Source: Bacteroides acidifaciens (GTDB lineage Bacteria; Bacteroidota; Bacteroidia; Bacteroidales; Bacteroidaceae). Taken from it: a DNA stretch of 64,000 nt. The notes beneath the pieces were generated by a model. It saw nothing but the letters and a program-made list of their open reading frames with translations, was not told the origin of the DNA and made no database searches. The translations under genes were made by a program, and so were the position numbers. Position 1 is the stretch's first letter, and each line of letters starts with the position of its first letter. Positions 1 through 8,560 of this stretch are shown in pieces. The stretch lies in NCBI RefSeq assembly GCF_903181435.1, contig NZ_CAEUHO010000001.1:62001-126000 (forward strand). Reading direction: 5' to 3'.

Positions 1-41
1 GCTTGGAAATCGAAACTAATACTTATAATAAAAAAACACAG

Positions 42-2051
42 ATGGTAAAGGTATATTTAAAATACATGTACGGGTTTCTGATTCTGGTGTTTATGATAAC
101 TGGGACAGATATTCTGAATAAAATGCTTCCTCAGGAATCTGTTACTGCTTTGGAGTTTGCCTTACGTGCGGCGGGCAACAATCGTGTAGAATTGGAGAAA
201 GTGCTCCGGCGTTACCATGCGAATGCTGCCGACAGTCTGAAATATGCCGCTGCCTGCTTTTTGATAGAGAATATGCCTTTTTATACGTATCCCGAGAGCG
301 AGCAATTGGAGAATTACAAATCCTATTATATATGGTTGAAAGAGACTCGTTCAAGGTCGTTTGAACAGTTGGCGGATTCTGTGCGACAACTGTTCGGACC
401 GATAGACAGGATGCAACAGAAAAGAGATATACTCGAAGTCGATTCCGCTTACTTGTGCCACAATATTGACTGGGCTTTTAAAGTCTGGCATGAACAGCCT
501 TGGGGAAAGAACGTCTCTTTTGAAACCTTTTGCGAGTATCTGCTTCCTTACCGTATCGGAGACGAACCGTTGACCTACTGGCGGGAGATGTACTATGAGA
601 AGTACAATTCGATGCTTGATTCTTTGCGGTCGTCCGACTCACTGGATTGTGAAGACCCGTTTGTGGTAGCCGAATATCTGAGAGATCGGCTGCAGGACAA
701 CAGTTCTTTTTATACATCTGTTTCGCCTTTTCCTTTCGGGCATATCGGCCCTCATTACGTGCAATATCAGGTGGGGCGTTGCCAAGACCTGACCGACTTT
801 GAGATTTATCTGTTTCGTGCGTTGGGCATTCCTTGCGCCACCGATTTCCTGCCTCTTCGCGGACATACAAATGCAGGACACTTTTGGGTGGTCACTTGGG
901 ATAAAAATGGAGAGGAATATACATCCGATTTTATGGGGAAACTGGAAAAAATACATAAGAGTGCATTGTATAATGATGATTTCAGCCCTAAAATATATAG
1001 GTATACTTTCAGTGTGAACAGAGAGCTGCACAAGCAGATGACAGCATATGGGGAGGAGGTGTATCCTTTCTGGAATTTTCCTAAGTTCATCGACGTTACT
1101 TCCACTTATGGACATTCTTTTAGCAAAGAATTGTCTATCCCTCTCGAAAGGCAGTATCACGACAAACGTAAGGGGCGAATAGCCTATCTGTGTGCGAGTA
1201 GAAGAGACAACTGGGTGCCTGTGGACTGGGCAGAGTATGATGCCCGCCATCTGATTTTCCGGAATGTGCGCAATGGTGCAGTGATGAGAGTGGCTACCAT
1301 AGAGAATGGTTTACTCACCTTCCTGACCGATCCCTTTTATATCGACAGGCAGAGTGGTAAAGTGCATTATTGTACTGCCGGCACAGGCAAGCAGAAGGTC
1401 GTGTTGTATGCAAAATGCGATTTTGGGGGAGAAGATTTATTCCGTGAACGTATGTTGGGAGGTATTTTCGAAGGAAGTAACCGTCCGGATTTTGTGGATG
1501 CGGATACATTATACATAATAACGGATGTGCCTGCCCGTCTGAATACCGTAGCGGGAAGTTACTCGGACAAAGCGTATCGTTATCTTAGATATAAGGGACC
1601 TGCCGACTCTCATTGCAACGTGGCGGAAATCGCTTTTTATGAGAAAGGCGATACGGCTTCCGTCAAAGGGAAGCCAATAGGCACTCCAGGATGTTTCTAC
1701 AATGACGGAACGCACGAATATATGAACGCGTTTGACGGTAAAACTTGGACATCCTTTGATTATTCTCATCCTTCCGGTGGCTGGGCAGGTCTTGACTTGG
1801 GTAGAAAGGCATGCATAGATCACATTGTGTATACTCCCCGCAATCGGGACAATTATATCCGTCCCGGAGATGTGTATGAACTGTTTTATTGCGACCACCA
1901 TTGGAAATCGGCAGGCACTGTAAAGGCTGCTTCCGATTCGTTAGTGTTTTGTGGGATTCCCGAAAATGCATTGTTGTTTTTACGCAATCATACACGTGGA
2001 GTCGATGAACGGATTTTTAGTTACGAAAACGGAATTCAATTATGGAAATAA
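42..2051 (+). CDS. Transglutaminase-like protein with C-terminal discoidin-like domain
   Basis: Probable cell-envelope protein with a transglutaminase/papain-like fold. The reading frame is open from the window edge; I chose the ATG at 42 because it gives a hydrophobic N-terminal segment (about residues 5-24, a signal anchor or signal peptide). A TTG at 3 is the only other start visible, and the gene could begin upstream. The Cys-His-Asp triad is readable: Cys247 in GRCQDLTD, His280 in NAGHFWVV and Asp296 in YTSDFMG. The last ~150 residues (NAFDGKTWTSFDY, GWAGLDLG) look like an F5/8-type C (discoidin) carbohydrate-binding fold. In this family the core may act as a peptidase, amidase or cross-linking enzyme; the substrate cannot be told. 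The stop overlaps the next start by 10 bp, so the two are probably translated together. Confidence 0.7.
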   Translation: MVKVYLKYMYGFLILVFMITGTDILNKMLPQESVTALEFALRAAGNNRVELEKVLRRYHANAADSLKYAAACFLIENMPFYTYPESEQLENYKSYYIWLKETRSRSFEQLADSVRQLFGPIDRMQQKRDILEVDSAYLCHNIDWAFKVWHEQPWGKNVSFETFCEYLLPYRIGDEPLTYWREMYYEKYNSMLDSLRSSDSLDCEDPFVVAEYLRDRLQDNSSFYTSVSPFPFGHIGPHYVQYQVGRCQDLTDFEIYLFRALGIPCATDFLPLRGHTNAGHFWVVTWDKNGEEYTSDFMGKLEKIHKSALYNDDFSPKIYRYTFSVNRELHKQMTAYGEEVYPFWNFPKFIDVTSTYGHSFSKELSIPLERQYHDKRKGRIAYLCASRRDNWVPVDWAEYDARHLIFRNVRNGAVMRVATIENGLLTFLTDPFYIDRQSGKVHYCTAGTGKQKVVLYAKCDFGGEDLFRERMLGGIFEGSNRPDFVDADTLYIITDVPARLNTVAGSYSDKAYRYLRYKGPADSHCNVAEIAFYEKGDTASVKGKPIGTPGCFYNDGTHEYMNAFDGKTWTSFDYSHPSGGWAGLDLGRKACIDHIVYTPRNRDNYIRPGDVYELFYCDHHWKSAGTVKAASDSLVFCGIPENALLFLRNHTRGVDERIFSYENGIQLWK

Positions 2052-3862
2052 GAATGAATGGCAGATTGACAACAATTGTCAAGAGAATCATCGAGGGAGT
2101 AAGTTGTGTTTCACTGATTTGCATCTGCTCCTGTTCCTGTTCGGACAGTCGGAATATTCCTTTTTCCGGTGTTTCTTCCGTCGGGCATGTGGATTGGACG
2201 GTGTCGCCCGGACTTTCAACTTTTCCGTTGACGGGAATCGTGAGGGTAGATGGCAAGACGTACCGCTTTTGTGGCGGAGATTCCTTGCGTATGTTTCCTT
2301 TGGCTTCGTTTTCAGAAGATGATATTTCCGGTTGGGAGTGTAAGTATACTTTTTTATTTCCGGGAAAAGGCTGGGAACAACCGGGATGTGATGAATCTTC
2401 GTGGCAGTCGGGCAGAGGAGGATTTGGTTTCGGGTATGAAGACTATCCGGTGCATACAGCATGGGTGGCGGACAATCTGTATGTTCGCCGGCAATTCGAG
2501 GTGACGGACAAAGAAGCCTTGAGAGGACATAAAATGTACGTCCGATATGTCTGCGATGACCAACTGACCATTTATTGCAACGGACAATATTGGTTTAAAA
2601 AGGAATGCTTTACTCCCTCTGCCGAATGCCATGTTTTGACGGACGAGGACATGGAGGCTATTCGGACAGGAGATAACCTTCTGGCAGTTTACGGACGCAA
2701 CACGGGTGGCCCTGCCTTAATGGATTTCGGACTGTATGTAGAGAATAAGACCTATGCTGATACCGACACTGCTCTGTTGCAATATGTGGATATACAAGCC
2801 ACGCAGACACACTATGTGTTTCAATGCGGTGACCTGCATCTTCGGCTTGATTTTGTATCCTCGTCCATGTCCGAACAATGGAATATGACAGGGTGGCCTG
2901 TAGGCTTTGTATCCTATCGGATAGAAGGAGACGATGACGGTACCCACGAGGTAGAAATATTGTTCGATATGGATGTGAAATGTATGTTCGGTAAAGCCAA
3001 GGCAGAGAGCCGGGTAGACGGTGGATGGCGGCTTGTCCGGTGTGAGGGGTTGCATTTGGCTATGAAAGAGGGTGCTGCGTTTACGAGCGAAGAAGGACAT
3101 ATCGTTCTTTCTCAGAAGTTGGGTGTGGAAAATGGGTATGAGGGGATACTGGTGGTTGGATATGAGGAAGGAGAACACTTGTTGTTTGCTGGCGAAAGCC
3201 TGTATCCTGTTTGGAATGGGAATGGTGAACGAACGATGGACGGACTGATGCAATCGGTCGGTAATCACTATCAGGAGATAAAAGCGGACTGCGACAGGCT
3301 TGATTGCAAATGGAACAGTAAAGCCTTTGGCAAACGTGATACCGTGTTCGCACGGCAGATGTTGCCTGCATATCGTGATTTTGTAGCGTCGCACCGTTTT
3401 TTCCTTTCATCGGACAACAAGCTTTTCTGCTTTGCTGATACGTTGGGCAATGTAAGAGATGCCTACGAGAGTTTTCCCGTATTGAGTTTTTTCCACCGCA
3501 TTGATTGGATGAAGGCTTTGCTCGAACCGGTATTTGAGTATTGTGGGAGTTCCTGTTGGCAGCGAAAGCATCCACCTTATGACATGGGGTTGTATCCCGT
3601 GGCTTCCCGGCAAGTGAAAGAAGGGAATAGTGTGGTAGAGACCACTGCCGATATGCTGGAGATGATTCTTGCCATTGTGGAGGAGGAACAGGACTTTGCT
3701 TTTGCGGGTATGCATTGGGCGGTTCTATGTCAATGGGCGGATTTCTTGGAGAATTATACCATCAGGAATGTGGCATCTTCGGATGCTTCTTTAGAATGTA
3801 CTAAAAAAGAACAAGGATTGTCCGCATATCGTGAGCTTGTCCGTTGGAAAGAGAAAGGGTGA
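2042..3862 (+). CDS. GtaA/glutaminase-type lipoprotein (DUF5127/DUF4965-like), short form
   Basis: Predicted lipoprotein (Cys-rich leader ICICSCSCSD) of the GtaA-like glutaminase superfamily common in Bacteroides. An N-terminal beta-sandwich-like part (GWECKYTFLFPGKGWEQPG) is followed by a DUF5127-like stretch (GWPVGFVSYRIEG, VEILFDMDVK) and by alpha-barrel signatures of DUF4965/DUF1793 (LPAYRDFVASHRFF, HPPYDMGLYPVA, VVETTADMLEMI, HWAVLCQWADFLEN). Usual members run to about 800 residues; this one stops at 606, soon after the WADFLEN motif, so the last part of the catalytic barrel is missing. It may be an inactive or specialised form. It overlaps the transglutaminase-like gene by 10 bp. Activity on glutamine, or on a glycan, is not established. 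Confidence 0.6.
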   Translation: MEIRMNGRLTTIVKRIIEGVSCVSLICICSCSCSDSRNIPFSGVSSVGHVDWTVSPGLSTFPLTGIVRVDGKTYRFCGGDSLRMFPLASFSEDDISGWECKYTFLFPGKGWEQPGCDESSWQSGRGGFGFGYEDYPVHTAWVADNLYVRRQFEVTDKEALRGHKMYVRYVCDDQLTIYCNGQYWFKKECFTPSAECHVLTDEDMEAIRTGDNLLAVYGRNTGGPALMDFGLYVENKTYADTDTALLQYVDIQATQTHYVFQCGDLHLRLDFVSSSMSEQWNMTGWPVGFVSYRIEGDDDGTHEVEILFDMDVKCMFGKAKAESRVDGGWRLVRCEGLHLAMKEGAAFTSEEGHIVLSQKLGVENGYEGILVVGYEEGEHLLFAGESLYPVWNGNGERTMDGLMQSVGNHYQEIKADCDRLDCKWNSKAFGKRDTVFARQMLPAYRDFVASHRFFLSSDNKLFCFADTLGNVRDAYESFPVLSFFHRIDWMKALLEPVFEYCGSSCWQRKHPPYDMGLYPVASRQVKEGNSVVETTADMLEMILAIVEEEQDFAFAGMHWAVLCQWADFLENYTIRNVASSDASLECTKKEQGLSAYRELVRWKEKG

Positions 3863-3883
3863 AAGAAAAAAGTATAACATATT

Positions 3884-3978
3884 AAAAAAGGAGGTGAAAC
3901 GATAGTAGAACAGTTGTGTTTTCTGTAAGTAGTCCGGCTACTTCTCGCTGAAATGATAAAAGCGAGCTAACGAGAAAA
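3884..3978 (+). promoter_or_regulatory. Structured leader with a full-length Shine-Dalgarno
   Basis: The 116-bp gap after the GtaA-like gene holds AAAGGAGGTGA (3887-3897), a perfect complement of the 16S rRNA 3' end, which is unusual in Bacteroides. No ATG follows at a normal distance (next codons are ATA/GTG then stop). Downstream are two small hairpins: AAGTAG/CTACTT around 3926-3942 and CTCGCT/AGCGAG around 3944-3968. The next gene starts at 4024. This could be a translational control leader for the CXXC/NVEALA pair or the ruin of a small gene. Confidence 0.4.
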
Positions 3979-4023
3979 ATGTATCATAAGTGGGAAGGAT
4001 TTTTCCCAATAACAGTTTATTTG

Positions 4024-4572
4024 ATGAAGATAAAGTTTGTAAAGACAATATCCATACTATTGGTATTGTCGGCTTTAGGATTTTTAGTTTTGAGAAGCGA
4101 GTTTTTTGTGCAAGATGAGGTTCGTTATGTCAAGGAATGGTACGGTAAAAAACTGATTTTTCCGGAGCAGATGACTTTTCGCTTGTATGGCAAAGAGTCG
4201 GTAGACTACGATTACTCTACAGCAGACTATAAGATATTGGCACTCATGGATTCTGTATCCTGCATAGAGTGTCAATTGAGGATAGACGACTGGAAACGTT
4301 TTATTACGGATGTGGATTCATTGACAAATGCCAACATAAGATATTTGTTTGTGATGAAGCCTGTTTCTGAGCGAAATCTGTACGATGTATTGAAGGATGA
4401 AGATTTTCAGATTCCGGTATGTACGGATGGTGCCGAGTTTAGAAAAATCAATAAAATGGAATTCCCGGGCACTCATGTATTCTTGTTAGACCAAAACAAT
4501 CAAATAATATGTGTGGGTAATCCTTTGCTCCGTAAAAGGATACGTGAGTTGTATTTTAATTTAATGAACTAA
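4024..4572 (+). CDS. Membrane-anchored thioredoxin-like protein (CXXC)
   Basis: A 182-residue protein with an N-terminal membrane helix (MKIKFVKTISILLVLSALGF) and a periplasm-facing thioredoxin-like domain. The CXXC motif is in DSVSCIECQL, and FPGTHVFLLDQNN fits the cis-Pro/beta-strand part of the fold. I prefer the ATG at 4024 to the one at 3979 because it starts directly at the membrane helix. The stop is 1 nt before the NVEALA peptide gene, so the two are surely co-translated. Such small redoxin-like proteins sit beside NVEALA and beta-propeller genes in Bacteroides. A role in setting the redox state of the five-cysteine peptide is my inference. Confidence 0.65.
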   Translation: MKIKFVKTISILLVLSALGFLVLRSEFFVQDEVRYVKEWYGKKLIFPEQMTFRLYGKESVDYDYSTADYKILALMDSVSCIECQLRIDDWKRFITDVDSLTNANIRYLFVMKPVSERNLYDVLKDEDFQIPVCTDGAEFRKINKMEFPGTHVFLLDQNNQIICVGNPLLRKRIRELYFNLMN

Positions 4573-4573
4573 C

Positions 4574-4855
4574 ATGAAAGTAAAGTATTTTATTTATTTG
4601 TTCGCAGTTGTTCTTGTAACAATAGCGGTGAACCTGAAAGACAGAAGAAATCAGGATTTAAATCTAGTGGCGAATATTGAGGCTTTTTCTGCGGCATGTG
4701 ATCCGGAAATAGATGCGACATTGGAGCCATATTATCGACTGAGTCATAAGCTTTTCTGGATAGGAGAGTACGATCGGCCAACTCAAATTCCTTGCTGTGA
4801 AAAGTTTGACAGCCAATACAGTGGGTGTGCGAGAGGGCTGGACAGATGTAATTAA
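4574..4855 (+). CDS. NVEALA-family Cys-rich secreted peptide precursor
   Basis: A 93-residue precursor: a hydrophobic leader (about residues 4-19), a short basic linker, then LVANIEAFSAA at 31-41, which matches the NVEALA motif that names the family. The presumed mature part carries five cysteines (residues 42, 74, 75, 85, 92), suggesting disulfides. It starts 1 nt after the CXXC protein. The function of NVEALA peptides is not known to me; by layout they resemble exported peptides with a conserved processing motif. A signal peptidase I gene lies about 8 kb downstream in the same gene set. Confidence 0.75.
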   Translation: MKVKYFIYLFAVVLVTIAVNLKDRRNQDLNLVANIEAFSAACDPEIDATLEPYYRLSHKLFWIGEYDRPTQIPCCEKFDSQYSGCARGLDRCN

Positions 4856-4867
4856 TGAGTAATGACA

Positions 4868-4955
4868 TTCGGTAAAAGTTTTTGGAAATATTGGATAAAA
4901 GTATGCGGCAAAAGATTAGCCATGATGATTCGAGTTTCTGAAATCTTTTACCGAA
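4868..4955 (+). promoter_or_regulatory. 11-bp inverted repeat before propeller 1
   Basis: TTCGGTAAAAG (4868-4878) pairs with CTTTTACCGAA (4945-4955) across a 66-nt loop, just downstream of the NVEALA gene and 18 nt before propeller gene 1. There is no T-run, so it is not a simple terminator. A similar long-loop inverted repeat stands before propeller 4. Confidence 0.4.
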
Positions 4956-4973
4956 GATAAAAATAAATATATA

Positions 4974-6065
4974 ATGAGAGTAATAAATCTGTTTCTTTGC
5001 GCACTATTAGTTTGCGCTTCATGTTCTTCTAAGTATGAAGAACCGTGTGAAATTGTGAGATATGATCATACCAATATCAAAAAGAGTTATCCATTATCAA
5101 CTTTTATTGATACGGTGAGGTTCACTCGTTTGGAATTGCCAGAATCCTACTTTTTTGGAAGAGTAAAAGACATTTTATTTGATGACTCCGGCATTTATGT
5201 AGTCGATTCAAAACAAGACATTGTTTATCGTTTCAATTCGGATGGAACGTTTCTGAATACGATTGGCAAACGAGGTGAAGGTCCGGGAGAGTATGCCGAC
5301 CTTACATCCTGCTTTTTAGGAAAGAATTCGATTTACATAGCCGATATTGGTCCGTGCCGAATTTATGAATATTCTTTTGATGGAGACTATATAGGGACAA
5401 TATCACATCCATTTAAGTTGGTATACAATTATATACGGGAATTATCCAATGGTAATTTCCTTTGTCATACAGTGAGTGGAATGAACAAAATGCATGGAGT
5501 ATGGATTATGGACAGACAGGGAGAACTTTCTAAAAGAGTTTTAGCCATTTCAGAGATATATCCTTTTATTAGTTCCGGATGGAATACAATGACTTTGCAG
5601 GAAGATGGGACTATTCAAATTTACGATCCTCCTGTTGGCATATTCTATTCGTTCAATCCTCAGGACGAATCGATACATAAGATTTTTCAGCATAAATCGA
5701 ACTATAAAATGACCGGCGATTTTATAGGCGTTGAAAGTAGCTATTATATAAAAGAAGAACATGCGAATTGTGATATAGTTGTAAATACAGACAGGTATCT
5801 TTTGTCTATTTGGGCTTTGCCTGATATGACTACCTCTTTTACTTTATTGGATAAGAATACTCAGAAAGTAGAGAGTTGCTCTTTTCCCGAAATGGATATT
5901 TCAGGTTTGTTCAATTTTGGTCGTTGGGTATCTTCCAATCTCTCCAATACTTGGGTTACTTACCTTAATGACGAATTTATAGGCGAGTATTATCCGGAAA
6001 AATATGAGGAATTGCGTATGAGTGAAAATGTGTTGATTGTAAACAAACTGATTTTTAAACGATAA
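4974..6065 (+). CDS. 6-bladed beta-propeller lipoprotein 1
   Basis: A 363-residue predicted lipoprotein of the 6-bladed beta-propeller family. The leader ends at the lipobox CASC (Cys17). Blade-type repeats are visible: GIYVVDSKQDIVYRFNSDG, then LNTIGKRGEGPGEY (NHL-like), IYIADIGPCRIYEYSFDGDY and IQIYDPPVGIFYSF. Long stretches are identical to propeller 4 (9763-10857), more so than to propellers 2 and 3. It follows the NVEALA gene by 118 bp. Such proteins are expected at the outer membrane or periplasm as ligand-binding scaffolds; no catalytic residues were recognised. Confidence 0.8.
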   Translation: MRVINLFLCALLVCASCSSKYEEPCEIVRYDHTNIKKSYPLSTFIDTVRFTRLELPESYFFGRVKDILFDDSGIYVVDSKQDIVYRFNSDGTFLNTIGKRGEGPGEYADLTSCFLGKNSIYIADIGPCRIYEYSFDGDYIGTISHPFKLVYNYIRELSNGNFLCHTVSGMNKMHGVWIMDRQGELSKRVLAISEIYPFISSGWNTMTLQEDGTIQIYDPPVGIFYSFNPQDESIHKIFQHKSNYKMTGDFIGVESSYYIKEEHANCDIVVNTDRYLLSIWALPDMTTSFTLLDKNTQKVESCSFPEMDISGLFNFGRWVSSNLSNTWVTYLNDEFIGEYYPEKYEELRMSENVLIVNKLIFKR

Positions 6066-6096
6066 AAAACATATGAACATAATGCTATAAAATACT

Positions 6097-6105
6097 ATGC
6101 GAATA
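6097..6105. repeat. 9-bp target-site duplication of the IS4 element (copy 1)
   Basis: ATGCGAATA at 6097-6105 is repeated at 7431-7439, directly flanking the insertion sequence. The duplicated bases are the start codon and the next two codons of propeller gene 2 (Met-Arg-Ile), as shown by the intact paralog at 9763. Confidence 0.9.
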
Positions 6106-6141
6106 CACTAGTGTCCCGTTAAAATCGGGACGAGTTATTAA

Positions 6142-7305
6142 TTAATCAAATAATCCCGGAATAAGGGGATTAAATTGTTCTTTGACATCATTGAAATTAG
6201 TCTTATTAAACAGCTCTTGTAAAGGCGTTTTATCTGTTAATGAGATGCTAAGAATCTGCAAGACCTCATAAGTTGAACGATTCAGTTGCATATCATATTG
6301 TACAATAGCTACTAAACAATAGGTGATGATAGCAACACTAATCTGTATTCGAACCGCATTCTCGGTAGTACCCCAGAACCTTTTTATCTTAAGGTGTTGT
6401 TTCAGCCATTTGAAGAAAAGTTCCACGAACCATCTTTTCTTATAAAGATTGGCAACATCAAGTGCAGATATGTGTTTGGCATTCGTCAGGAATGTGAATT
6501 CACGATCATCCTCTTCATCATAGAAACGGATGACTCTGAATGATTCAGGATACTTCTTTCCAGAAGTGTACCCTATCAGTTTCACTTCCGCATCTGAAAG
6601 GATATTTTTCGGCATTCTACGCTTCCATTTACAGAACTTGCATTTCAGATTAGACTTCGCTCTGACTACAAAGAAAGAACCTGTAAGATGAATCCGATAA
6701 AGTTCTTTAAACGAGTCATACGCTCTGTCAAATATATAATAAGCATTTGGCTCATAATTAATTGCGGACATTTCTGTTGAATCATGCCTGGATGCTGTAG
6801 TTACTGTATAAAAGGCTGGAAGTTGTGCTTCTATGTCATAAAGGACATGAGCCTTAACTCCACCTTTTTTCTTACGGAACTTCGCCCAAGGGAATGTAGC
6901 CAAACATAAAGGAATTGTAGTGGAATCAAACGCATACTTCCTTCCTGGAATATCCAAGATGTGAGTCGATCGTTTTTCACATGCTTCCTTCATCATATAG
7001 AAAGCAAAATCTTCGAAGATTCTGTAATCCCGATTCTGATTGGCAGATGCAAGCGTAGTTTTGGCAATGGGCTCACGACCCAATCCCAAATGATAACGCT
7101 TTCCTTGATGTGCTTCCAAAGCTACAATCAAGTCACGAAGACTTTCACGATTACTGAGTTGACCGAACATCATTGCAAGTAACTGACTCCAGCAAGTGAA
7201 ATGTTTCACATAACGATTGCCATCATACTTGTCTACAAGTCTTCTGAACTTATCATTGTTCAAGAATTCTACTAACTGAGCGAAAACATATTTATCTTGG
7301 TTCAT
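6142..7305 (-). CDS. IS4-family DDE transposase
   Basis: A 387-residue transposase. The catalytic Asp residues are Asp127 (KYAFDSTT) and Asp193 (YYIFDRAYD). The IS4 YREK signature is exact: Tyr288, Arg291, Glu295 and Lys302 in the stretch beginning YKKRWFVELFFK. The N-terminal part carries the usual IS4 DNA-binding domain (NRESLRDLI, LGLGREPIAKTTLA). Full length, with no frameshift, so likely functional. A canonical Bacteroides promoter box lies about 23 nt upstream, inside the element. Confidence 0.93.
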   Translation of the reverse strand: MNQDKYVFAQLVEFLNNDKFRRLVDKYDGNRYVKHFTCWSQLLAMMFGQLSNRESLRDLIVALEAHQGKRYHLGLGREPIAKTTLASANQNRDYRIFEDFAFYMMKEACEKRSTHILDIPGRKYAFDSTTIPLCLATFPWAKFRKKKGGVKAHVLYDIEAQLPAFYTVTTASRHDSTEMSAINYEPNAYYIFDRAYDSFKELYRIHLTGSFFVVRAKSNLKCKFCKWKRRMPKNILSDAEVKLIGYTSGKKYPESFRVIRFYDEEDDREFTFLTNAKHISALDVANLYKKRWFVELFFKWLKQHLKIKRFWGTTENAVRIQISVAIITYCLVAIVQYDMQLNRSTYEVLQILSISLTDKTPLQELFNKTNFNDVKEQFNPLIPGLFD

Positions 7306-7327
7306 TTGAGGTCACCTTAATTGACCT

Positions 7328-7335
7328 CAAAGGTA
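7328..7335 (-). promoter_or_regulatory. Promoter -7 box of the transposase
   Basis: TACCTTTG on the minus strand matches the Bacteroides -7 consensus TAnnTTTG, about 23 nt before the transposase start. Confidence 0.55.
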
Positions 7336-7430
7336 TGATTTCAAATCGTCGCGCCTAAAAAGTAGTATCTAATAGACTATATTTCAATTATTTCAAAGAA
7401 CTATTTATCCACTTTTACGGGACACTAATG

Positions 7431-8525
7431 ATGCGAATAATAAATTTATTTTTATGTGTGTTGCTATTTTGTGTTTCATGTACTTCTACCCAAGACGACA
7501 CTTGTGAAATGGTGGAGTATGACCACACCGATATAAAGGAAAGTTTCCCTTTATCTTCTTTTGTCGATAAAGTTGAGACAGTTCGTTTGGAATTGCCCGA
7601 GCCTTATTTCTTTGGCGGAGTTGGCAATATCTTATTTGATGAATCTGGAATTTATATAAATGACAGCAAACAAGAAGTGATTTACCGATTTGATGCAAAT
7701 GGGATTTTTCTGAATACAATTGGTAAACGTGGTGAAGGCCCTGGAGAATATGTAGAACTGTCTTCCCACTTTTTAGGAGAAAAATCGATTTATGTAAGTG
7801 ATAGAAATTCTAGAAAGATTCACGAGTATACCTTTAACGGTGAATATATAGGGACGATTTCATATCCCTTTGAGTTGCTTTATAATTATATTATGGCATT
7901 GCCTAATGGAAATTTCTTATGTCATACTGTAGATGGGTTTCTAAACGGGCATGGAGTGTGGATATTGAACAGGCAAGGGGAAATGGAAAAGACTGTGCTG
8001 TCCATTCCTGAAAAATATCCTTTCCGCAGATGTGGATGGAATACAATGGCCTTGCAGGCAGATGGAAGGATTCAGATATATGATGCACCGGTGGGTGTCT
8101 TCTATCTGTTTGATCCTAAAGATGAATCTATAAAGAAAGTGCTTCGACATAAGTCAAATTTCAAAATGACAGGTGACTTTGTCGGGCAAGAACTTAACAG
8201 CATTATTAATGAATCGTATGCTGATGGCGGCTGGGTACTCAATGGGGATAGATATCTTTTTTCTGTTTGGAGTCTGCCTGAAACGGACCATCTATATTAT
8301 ACATTATATGATAAAAAGACGAAGAAGTCGGAAACTTGTAATTTCCCTGAATTGGATGTGCCTGGAGTGTTTTCTTTTCATTTTTGGAAATCTTCAAATC
8401 TTCCTAATACTTGGGTATCTTATGTTGGCGACGAATACATGGAAATGTGTTTCCCGGAGAAACGTGATGAATTGCATATGAGCGAAAGAACATTGTTTGT
8501 GTATAAATTGATTTTTAAGCGTTAA
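7431..8525 (+). CDS. 6-bladed beta-propeller lipoprotein 2 (start codon rebuilt by IS)
   Basis: A 364-residue predicted lipoprotein, paralog of propellers 1, 3 and 4: lipobox FCVSC (Cys17) then CTSTQDDT, blade motifs GIYINDSKQEVIYRF, GKRGEGPGEY, IQIYDAPVGVFYLF. The IS4 element inserted at the original start codon; the target duplication restored ATG-CGA-ATA, and the IS end supplies an extra in-frame ATG at 7428, so the protein is intact. Its native upstream region is now 1.3 kb away. No clear outward -7 box was seen in the IS end, so expression of genes 2-4 may be lowered or may depend on read-through or other promoters. Confidence 0.8.
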   Translation: MRIINLFLCVLLFCVSCTSTQDDTCEMVEYDHTDIKESFPLSSFVDKVETVRLELPEPYFFGGVGNILFDESGIYINDSKQEVIYRFDANGIFLNTIGKRGEGPGEYVELSSHFLGEKSIYVSDRNSRKIHEYTFNGEYIGTISYPFELLYNYIMALPNGNFLCHTVDGFLNGHGVWILNRQGEMEKTVLSIPEKYPFRRCGWNTMALQADGRIQIYDAPVGVFYLFDPKDESIKKVLRHKSNFKMTGDFVGQELNSIINESYADGGWVLNGDRYLFSVWSLPETDHLYYTLYDKKTKKSETCNFPELDVPGVFSFHFWKSSNLPNTWVSYVGDEYMEMCFPEKRDELHMSERTLFVYKLIFKR

Positions 8526-8560
8526 AGGATATATATGTTTACTATTATAAATATAGTACT

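Larger units (their letters stand above)
6106..7430 (-). mobile_element. IS4-family insertion sequence, complete, 1325 bp
   Basis: Both ends are visible: CACTAGTGTCCCGT at 6106 and its inverted counterpart ending at 7430 (CATTAGTGTCCCGT read on the minus strand), 13 of 14 bases matching. It contains one transposase gene on the minus strand and is bounded by a 9-bp direct duplication, a size normal for IS4 elements. It sits between propeller genes 1 and 2, precisely at the start codon of gene 2. The intact ends and uninterrupted transposase suggest a recent, possibly still active, copy. Confidence 0.92.

Noticed and set aside
478-1250. Long minus-strand open frames opposite the transglutaminase-like gene
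   Set aside because: They lack starts with leaders and family motifs; they are antisense shadows of a well-supported coding frame.
7380-7427. Outward promoter in the right end of the IS4 element
   Set aside because: No sequence fits TAnnTTTG on the plus strand close enough to the propeller gene; left open rather than claimed.
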